DNA from: DASULK01 sp036381835
Lineage (GTDB): Bacteria; Actinomycetota; Actinomycetes; Mycobacteriales; Micromonosporaceae
Assembly (NCBI GenBank): GCA_036381835.1
Contig: DASVCA010000219.1
Location: forward strand, 1-15,521
Length of the DNA: 15,521 nt
Direction of reading: 5' to 3'
Under the pieces are notes generated by a model. The model saw only the letters and a list, made by a program, of their open reading frames with translations. It did not search any database and had not been told where the DNA came from. Shown in pieces: positions 8,025-12,563 of the stretch. The first letter of the stretch is position 1. Each line of letters begins with the position of its first letter. Made by a program: the position numbers and the translations under genes.

Positions 8025-8780
8025 TCAGCACGCTGCGCCCACGTGCCGGCGCGCACCGTCGAGCAGTTCCTCCACGGTGCCGTCCACCGGACGGCCGCGC
8101 GCGGCCAGCTCGTCGGCCTGGGTCTGCAGCACGGCGCCCAGCTCTCGGATGCCTGCGCTGGCCAGCCCCGTTCGGATCACCGCGTCCGCGGAGTTGCGAA
8201 AGTAGGTGCGGGTGAGCAGGCCGACGACCGCAGCCGCCGCGATCCGTGCCTCGGCGAGCATGAGCAGGGCGGCCTCCGTCTCGCGCCGGGCCGCCATCCG
8301 GGTGGCCCGGGCATGCGCCGCGGCCCCCTGGAACCAGGCTTCGCGGGCGAGCGCGGCGAACTCCGACTCCCGCGCGTCGGCGAGTCGGCTCAGGTGTACG
8401 TCCCGTAGGCGGTCCAGCCATCCCTGTGGGTCGTAGACGGGCTTCGCCGTCATGTACCGGTCGGCGGCGAGCGGCCATGACGTGGTCAATGTCCGGGCGT
8501 GCCGGAGATAGTCGTCGGCGCTGATCACACCGAGGTCGACCACGATCCCGTCGACTCGTCGGGTGGCGGGCCGTGGTCCGATTCCGGGACGACGGGTGAC
8601 CACCACGAGATTCACGTCGCTGGCGTCGGTGTCGTCGCCGTGGGCGAGTGAACCGTGCGCTCCGATGGCCAGTACCGCATCGGGGAAGTGTCGTTGGGCG
8701 GCGTCGGCGACCTGCTCGGCCACGACCCACCGGGGGTTGGCTAGCCGGTGCTTCTCCGTCACGGCGTCATTGTGCGCCAC
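8025..8780 (-). CDS. Nucleotidyltransferase-fold protein with C-terminal helical domain
   Basis: The frame is 251 aa from GTG at 8780; GTG at 8762 (245 aa, beginning MTEKHRL) is equally plausible, as neither has a clear ribosome binding site. The N-terminal part has the polymerase-beta-like signature GAHGSLAHGDDTDASDVNLVVV: Gly43-Ser44 and then Asp55-Val-Asn57, with a third acidic Asp82 in VVDLG. The usual second metal aspartate (DxD) is Asn here, so catalysis may be altered or lost. The C-terminal half (about 120–245) is Ala/Arg-rich and all-helical, like the substrate-binding domains of aminoglycoside adenylyltransferases or HEPN-type partners. It is the last gene of the minus-strand block. 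I assign no substrate; an antibiotic-modifying or small-molecule role is only a guess. Confidence 0.75.
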   Translation of the reverse strand: MAHNDAVTEKHRLANPRWVVAEQVADAAQRHFPDAVLAIGAHGSLAHGDDTDASDVNLVVVTRRPGIGPRPATRRVDGIVVDLGVISADDYLRHARTLTTSWPLAADRYMTAKPVYDPQGWLDRLRDVHLSRLADARESEFAALAREAWFQGAAAHARATRMAARRETEAALLMLAEARIAAAAVVGLLTRTYFRNSADAVIRTGLASAGIRELGAVLQTQADELAARGRPVDGTVEELLDGARRHVGAAC

Positions 8781-8823
8781 TAACTGCTGATATAAGGGCT
8801 TTAATGCCCGCGTGTCCGTGTTT
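8781..8823 (-). terminator. AT-rich gap with weak terminator-like hairpin between the two minus-strand genes
   Basis: This short gap is strikingly AT-rich for the window. Read on the minus strand after the nitroreductase stop, it holds GGGC-ATTAAA-GCCC (8809–8796) followed by TTATATC, a 4-bp GC stem with a T-rich tail. This may be a weak intrinsic terminator or part of the promoter for the nucleotidyltransferase gene. The stem is short, so confidence is low. Confidence 0.3.
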
Positions 8824-9330
8824 TTAATTCTTCGTCTGCTCTGAGCCGGCCGGCACCAACCGGAAGACGTGTATCGGCCGGTCGCCCGCCCGCTCCCGGT
8901 AGGTCTCGTACGCCGGCCACTCGAGCACCAGGAGTCGCCACAGCCGCTCCCGTTCTGCGCCCTCGGCCAGGCGGGCGCGCACCGCAAGGCGCTGTCCGGA
9001 CACGGTCACCGTCGCGGTCGGGTCGGCGAGGAGATTCAGCGCCCACGCCGGTTGGTGCCGCTGGCCCCAGTTGGAACCCACCACCACGAAATCGCCGCCG
9101 TCCCGCACGTACAGCAGCGGGTTGCTGCGCGGCCGACCGGAGCGCCGACCGGTAGTCGTGATGATCAGCGAAGGGACGAGGCCGAGCGCGACCACCCGAC
9201 CGCGGGTGAGCCGGCCGACGAATCGATCGGCGGGCACCAGAAAGCGGCGAACGAAAGCGGCGAACCAGCGACGGTGACCCAGACGTCGGGTGAGTTTGCG
9301 CACCCGCACAGTGTGCCGCAACACCGGCAC
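8824..9330 (-). CDS. Nitroreductase-family deazaflavin (F420)-dependent oxidoreductase, DUF385/Ddn-like
   Basis: This 168-aa protein has the split beta-barrel fold of the DUF385/Ddn family, whose members bind F420 and transfer hydride to various substrates. The signature TTTGRRSGRPRSNPLLY (58–74) is followed by VGSNWGQRHQPAWALNLLADP-type sequence (84–104), which forms the cofactor-binding face. The C-terminal WPAYETYRERAGDRPIHVFRLVP pattern (138–160) is also typical. The start is uncertain because several GTG codons lie in tandem: 9330 was chosen, and 9324, 9309 and 9303 are possible. The gene lies 24 bp downstream of the DUF4439 gene and is probably in the same operon. The physiological substrate is unknown. 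The presence of the gene implies that the host makes F420. Confidence 0.9.
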   Translation of the reverse strand: MPVLRHTVRVRKLTRRLGHRRWFAAFVRRFLVPADRFVGRLTRGRVVALGLVPSLIITTTGRRSGRPRSNPLLYVRDGGDFVVVGSNWGQRHQPAWALNLLADPTATVTVSGQRLAVRARLAEGAERERLWRLLVLEWPAYETYRERAGDRPIHVFRLVPAGSEQTKN

Positions 9331-9354
9331 CGGCCCGTCGAAGGCGCAACGGGG

Positions 9355-9777
9355 TCAGGCGGGGCGGCCGGGGAAGACGACCGTGGCGGGGGTGATACCC
9401 GCCACCCGGCGCCAGCGCACCGCACGGACCGCGCAGTCGGTCAACCCGTCGAGCGCCTGACGGCGTCGCTCGCCGGTGGTCACCGGCAGCACGGCTCGCC
9501 AGACCGCGGCGGTGCGGGTCTCGATCTCGATGGCCAGACGCAGTGCGCTGACCCGATCGGTGACCGGGAACGGCAGCGCGTAGGCGGGTTCCGCGGCCGG
9601 CACGCGAGCACTGTCGCCGGACAGCAGGACGGTCAGGGAGTCGCGCCGGTCGCGGTGCGCGCTCTCGGCCGCCCGGGCCGTGGCCGCGCTATCGCCTTTC
9701 AGCCGGGCCCCGATCACACCGTACGCGAAGATCGCGGCGTACTCAGCGCGCAGCGCCGCGGTGAGCTGCTCGTTCAC
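9355..9777 (-). CDS. DUF4439 ferritin-like domain protein
   Basis: This 140-aa, mostly helical protein belongs to the DUF4439 ferritin-like family. Candidate metal-site residues in helix positions are Glu12 (RAEYAAIFAYG), His41 (ESAHRDRRD), and Glu84 and Glu86 (AIEIETRTAAVW). The C-terminus carries RWRRVAGITPATVVFPG, typical of the family. There is no signal peptide, so it is cytosolic, in contrast to its Tat-lipoprotein partner upstream. The GTG start at 9777 overlaps the stop of that lipoprotein gene by 4 nt, implying tight co-expression. Function is not established in this family. An iron or oxidative-stress role is an inference from the fold and from the VIT1 and Dyp genes nearby. Confidence 0.82.
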   Translation of the reverse strand: MNEQLTAALRAEYAAIFAYGVIGARLKGDSAATARAAESAHRDRRDSLTVLLSGDSARVPAAEPAYALPFPVTDRVSALRLAIEIETRTAAVWRAVLPVTTGERRRQALDGLTDCAVRAVRWRRVAGITPATVVFPGRPA

Positions 9778-10289
9778 CGCAGCATCTCCAGATGAGTGGC
9801 CCGGGCGGCGGCGATGCTGCCGAGGAGCGCCGCCCGGTCGTCCGGCGCCGCGAGGCAGGCCGCTATCGCCTCCTCCAGCCCCGCCTTCTCCACTGCGCGC
9901 AGCGCGTCCAGCGCCGCATCGAGATCCCCGGACGGCCCGGTGGCCGGCGGGGCGGCGGGGGATGGCGGCTCGGTCGCGGTCACCCGGTTCAGCTCCGCCG
10001 CGTGGGTCCGGTGTGCCCGAGCGATCGGTTCTAGTCGTTCGGCCAGCTCGGGAAAGGCGTCAACGGTCGCGTCGTAGCGTGCGGCGAGGGCGAGTGTGCC
10101 GGTGATGAACGGTACGAGAGGGTCGGCGGTGGGGGTGGGCTCGGGTGCCGGGCCGATGAGATCACAGCCGGTGATCGGGAGCACAGTGGCGAGCACGCAA
10201 GCTGCCCGCAGCACCGATCGTCGGGAGGGTGCGGGTCTGCCGCCGCCCCCGCTGCCTGTTCCAGTCCGCACCCGCCTAGTCAACACCAT
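9774..10289 (-). CDS. Tat-type lipoprotein, probably helical (ferritin-like partner)
   Basis: This is a 171-aa exported protein. The N-terminus has a basic region with a twin-arginine (S22-R23-R24-S-V-L), a hydrophobic core (26–40) and a lipobox ITGC with Cys42, so it should be a Tat-exported, lipidated cell-surface protein. A Pro/Thr-rich linker (47–57) follows. The mature part forms two predicted helical stretches separated by a Pro/Ala-rich loop (107–119). They carry RAHRTHAAEL (91–100) and, at the C-terminus, AARATHLEML (161–170). These His/Glu-bearing helices resemble those of the DUF4439 protein encoded immediately downstream, so it may share the ferritin-like fold. The ATG at 10289 begins a minus-strand operon divergent from rimP. 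I do not recognise a named family. Confidence 0.7.
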   Translation of the reverse strand: MVLTRRVRTGTGSGGGGRPAPSRRSVLRAACVLATVLPITGCDLIGPAPEPTPTADPLVPFITGTLALAARYDATVDAFPELAERLEPIARAHRTHAAELNRVTATEPPSPAAPPATGPSGDLDAALDALRAVEKAGLEEAIAACLAAPDDRAALLGSIAAARATHLEMLR

Positions 10290-10444
10290 CCGTCGTTGCG
10301 TCGGTGCCCGCCCGGGCCTCTGTCGGTGTGCCTGGTCACGGGCCGATCGTCGGACAGGTACGCTGCTGCCCAGCCCCCGACTGTTCCAGGGCGGGCATGG
10401 TCACCGGCCGGGAGTCGTTGCAGACTGAGGTAGGAGGTGGGCAG
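10290..10444 (+). promoter_or_regulatory. Divergent promoter region between the lipoprotein operon and rimP
   Basis: This 155-bp gap must carry promoters for both directions. On the plus strand TACGCT (10359–10364) is a reasonable -10, giving a leader of about 75 nt. CAGACT (10421–10426), with TGGTCA 17 bp upstream, also looks promoter-like but would start transcription inside the ribosome binding site. AGGAGGT (10432–10438) is a near-perfect Shine–Dalgarno sequence 6 nt before the rimP ATG. No clear minus-strand promoter is seen. Confidence 0.35.
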
Positions 10445-11083
10445 ATGGCACCACGTGGTCGAGCCGCGGGTAGGCCGGCGGTCGGCCGCGGCGCCGGCCG
10501 GTCCACCGCTAAGCCGGTCCGAACTCAGCGGCCACGCGGCGATCTGGCAGCGCTGCGGTCTCGGCTGCGCGAGGTCATCGCGCCGGTGGTGGCTGCCACC
10601 GGTCACGACCTGGAGGACGTGTCCGTGTCGCGCGCCGGCCGCCGTCACATCGTACGGGTGATCGTCGATGCCGAGGGCGGGGTCACGCTCGATGCGGTGG
10701 CTGACGTCTCTCGGGAGGTCTCCGCGGCGCTCGATGCCGCCGAGGCGACCGGTGGCGACCTGATCGTGGGGGAGTACCAGCTCGAGGTGAGCTCGCCCGG
10801 GGTGGATCGGCCGTTGACCCTGCCTCGTCACTGGCGGCGCAATGTGGGCCGGCTGGTCCGAGTCACCGCCGGCGCCGAACAGGTGACCGGCCGGGTGATG
10901 CGGGCCGATGATGAGCGGGTCACACTGGATCTCGGCGGTCGTCTGCGGGAGTGGGGTTACGCCGAGCTCGGACCCGGCCGGGTGCAGGTGGAGTTCAACC
11001 GCCTTGACGAGTTGGCCGATGAGGAGTTCGACGCCACCGACGAGATCGACGGGGACGAGGAAGAAGAAGCGGTGATCAGGTGA
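10445..11083 (+). CDS. rimP: Ribosome maturation factor RimP
   Basis: This 212-aa protein assists 30S ribosomal subunit assembly. The family signature YQLEVSSPGVDRPL lies at 111–124, after the alpha/beta N-terminal domain (about 34–108). An Sm-like C-terminal barrel follows (about 130–187). Two features extend it beyond the usual 150–160 residues: a basic Arg/Gly/Pro tail of about 33 residues at the N-terminus and a strongly acidic C-terminus (189–208, ending DGDEEEEAVIR). Both are common in actinobacterial versions. The ATG at 10445 is preceded by AGGAGGT at ideal spacing. Its stop overlaps the nusA GTG by 4 nt, placing it first in the rimP–nusA–ylxR–infB operon. Confidence 0.96.
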   Translation: MAPRGRAAGRPAVGRGAGRSTAKPVRTQRPRGDLAALRSRLREVIAPVVAATGHDLEDVSVSRAGRRHIVRVIVDAEGGVTLDAVADVSREVSAALDAAEATGGDLIVGEYQLEVSSPGVDRPLTLPRHWRRNVGRLVRVTAGAEQVTGRVMRADDERVTLDLGGRLREWGYAELGPGRVQVEFNRLDELADEEFDATDEIDGDEEEEAVIR

Positions 11084-12129
11084 ACATCGATCTTGCGGCG
11101 CTGCGTGCGCTGGAGCGGGAGCGGGAGATCCCGTTCGAGACGATCCTCTCGGCGATCGAGACCGCACTGCTGACCGCCTACCGGCACACCGAAGGCGCGT
11201 ATTCCAATGCCCGGGTCGAGATCGACCGTAAGACGGGCGCGGCGTCGGTCTACGCGCAGGAGCTCGACGACGAGGGCAACGTCGTCCGGGAGTGGGACGA
11301 CACCCCGCAAGGGTTCGGCCGGATCGCCGCGATGACCGCCAAGCAGGTGATCCTGCAGCGGCTGCGGGAAGCGACCGACGAGGTGCACTTCGGGGAGTAC
11401 GCCGGTCGTGAGGGCGATCTGGTCACGGGCGAAGTGAAGGCGCACGGGGCGCGTAGGGAGAAGGGCATCGTCACGGTCGATCTCGGCAAGCTCGAGGCGG
11501 TGCTGCCGGCGGTGGAGCAGGTGCCGGGAGAGACGTACCCGCACGGTCAGCGGATCCGGTGTGTGGTGGTGCACGTCGCCAAGGGGTTGCGCGGTCCGCA
11601 GATCACCTTGTCGCGAACCCACCCGAACCTGGTCCGCAAGCTGTTCGCGCTGGAGGTGCCGGAGATCGCCGACGGCACGGTGGAGATCGCGGCGATCGCC
11701 CGCGAGGCCGGGCACCGCACCAAGATCGCGGTACGGGCGACGGTGCCGGGTGTCAACCCCAAGGGCGCCTGCATCGGCCCGATGGGCCAGCGGGTACGCG
11801 CGGTGATGAGCGAGCTGCACGGCGAGAAGATCGACATCATCGACTGGTCGGAGGATCCGGCGACCTTCGTCGGCAACGCGCTGTCGCCGGCCAAGGCCCT
11901 GCGGGTCGAGGTGGTGGACGCCGCGAACCGCACCGCCCGGGTGATCGTGCCCGATTTCCAGCTTTCGCTCGCCATCGGCCGGGAGGGGCAGAACGCCCGG
12001 CTCGCGGCGCGTCTCACCGGGTGGCGGATCGACATCCGGCCGGACACCGAGCCGTCGGGGTCCCCGTTGGTGCCGAGCGGTGATCGTTCTGGTGAGACGG
12101 GCGGTTCGCTCTCCGTCGGGTCGGGGTAG
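11080..12129 (+). CDS. nusA: Transcription termination/antitermination factor NusA
   Basis: This 349-aa NusA binds RNA polymerase and nascent RNA and modulates pausing, termination and rRNA antitermination. The domains in order are the N-terminal RNAP-binding domain (1–105), S1 (about 108–178), KH1 (about 205–280, loop G233-PM-G236) and KH2 (about 282–345, loop G300-RE-G303 in AIGREGQNARLAARLTGW). It lacks the C-terminal acidic repeats of the E. coli protein, as is normal for actinobacteria. The short C-terminal tail is low-complexity Gly/Ser. The GTG start overlaps the rimP stop (GTGA), so translation is coupled. The 3' end holds a promoter-like element for ylxR. Confidence 0.97.
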   Translation: MNIDLAALRALEREREIPFETILSAIETALLTAYRHTEGAYSNARVEIDRKTGAASVYAQELDDEGNVVREWDDTPQGFGRIAAMTAKQVILQRLREATDEVHFGEYAGREGDLVTGEVKAHGARREKGIVTVDLGKLEAVLPAVEQVPGETYPHGQRIRCVVVHVAKGLRGPQITLSRTHPNLVRKLFALEVPEIADGTVEIAAIAREAGHRTKIAVRATVPGVNPKGACIGPMGQRVRAVMSELHGEKIDIIDWSEDPATFVGNALSPAKALRVEVVDAANRTARVIVPDFQLSLAIGREGQNARLAARLTGWRIDIRPDTEPSGSPLVPSGDRSGETGGSLSVGSG

Positions 12130-12132
12130 ACT
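12127..12132 (+). promoter_or_regulatory. TAGACT -10 element for a leaderless ylxR–infB transcript
   Basis: TAGACT overlaps the nusA stop (TAG at 12127–12129) and ends 6 nt before the ylxR GTG at 12139. A loose -35 (TTCGCT, 12105–12110) lies 16 bp upstream. ylxR has no Shine–Dalgarno sequence, so a leaderless mRNA from an internal promoter is the simplest reading. This would let ylxR–infB be expressed apart from rimP–nusA. Confidence 0.5.
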
Positions 12133-12138
12133 TGACCG

Positions 12139-12456
12139 GTGGTTCGAAGCGCGTGGCCGGAGCGCACCTGTGTGGGTTGTCGGCGACGCGCGTCGACTGC
12201 TGAGTTGCTACGGATAGTCGCGGTCGGCGGTGAGGATGGTCACATCCTCCGGCCCGATCCGACCCGTAGCTTGCCGGGCAGGGGTGCGTATCTGCATCCT
12301 GATGCGGCTTGCTTCGCGCTGGCTCAGCGCCGTCGCGCCTTCGGGCGGGCGCTGCGTATCGCAGGTGTCCCAGACGTCCGTGAGCTGGCCGAATGCCTCA
12401 ACGCGTCAACCGCTACGTCCGGTCCCGGATCGGGCGAGGGTCGCACAAGTAGGTAG
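12139..12456 (+). CDS. ylxR: YlxR-family (DUF448/RnpM) RNA-binding protein
   Basis: This is a 105-aa small basic protein. The signature RTCVGCR (9–15) and the conserved LPGRGAYLHP (45–54), followed by an ACFALAQRRRAFGRALR helix, are diagnostic of the YlxR family. Family members sit between nusA and infB in most bacteria. The Bacillus/Clostridium homologue has been reported as a nucleoid/RNA-binding regulator, including a role with RNase P. The GTG at 12139 has no ribosome binding site and lies 6 nt after TAGACT. It ends at TAG 12456, and the AGGTAGGA spanning the stop could serve as ribosome binding site for the mini-ORF that follows. Confidence 0.93.
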   Translation: MVRSAWPERTCVGCRRRASTAELLRIVAVGGEDGHILRPDPTRSLPGRGAYLHPDAACFALAQRRRAFGRALRIAGVPDVRELAECLNASTATSGPGSGEGRTSR

Positions 12457-12466
12457 GACGACCGAC

Positions 12467-12518
12467 ATGAGCACACGATGAAGTCCCGGCAATGAGCAGG
12501 CTTCAAGTGCACGAGTGA
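12467..12518 (+). other. Three mini-ORFs chained by ATGA overlaps (leader peptides?)
   Basis: The first is ATG 12467 to TGA 12481 (MSTR). The second is ATG 12478 to TGA 12495 (MKSRQ). The third is ATG 12492 to TGA 12518 (MSRLQVHE). Each successive start overlaps the previous stop as ATGA. Only the first has a good ribosome binding site, AGGTAGGA, 8 nt upstream. The third stop lies on the first two bases of the following hairpin's 5' arm, so a terminating ribosome would keep that arm single-stranded. Translation has not been shown. Confidence 0.4.
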
Positions 12519-12548
12519 GGCCGTTGCGGGTGCTGCCCGCACGGCCTC
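12517..12548 (+). promoter_or_regulatory. 13-bp hairpin just upstream of the infB ribosome binding site
   Basis: GAGGCCGTTGCGGG (12517–12530) pairs with CCCGCACGGCCTC (12536–12548) across a TGCTG loop, giving 13 bp with a single bulged T. There is no T-run after it, and the infB GAGGAG begins 5 nt downstream. It could be an attenuator, a transcript-processing site or a translational control element. Confidence 0.65.
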
Positions 12549-12563
12549 GGAGTGAGGAGTGCA

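Larger units (their letters stand above)
12457..12563 (+). promoter_or_regulatory. infB leader: mini-ORF chain, hairpin and ribosome binding site
   Basis: This 107-nt ylxR–infB gap is unusually structured. After AGGTAGGA (12451–12458) come three tiny overlapping reading frames (12467–12518), then a strong hairpin (12517–12548), then GAGGAG (12554–12559) and the infB GTG at 12564. The order of ribosome binding site, leader peptides, hairpin and ribosome binding site is that of a translation-responsive leader. This interpretation is inferred; the parts themselves are directly visible. Confidence 0.5.

Noticed and set aside
8012..8027. Bidirectional terminator between the convergent VIT1 and nucleotidyltransferase genes
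   Set aside because: The 10-bp gap holds no hairpin and I saw no convincing stem in the adjoining coding ends.
10398..10426. TGGTCA-N17-CAGACT as the rimP promoter
   Set aside because: Transcription would begin within the AGGAGGT ribosome binding site, which makes it an unlikely main promoter; TACGCT at 10359 is a better candidate.
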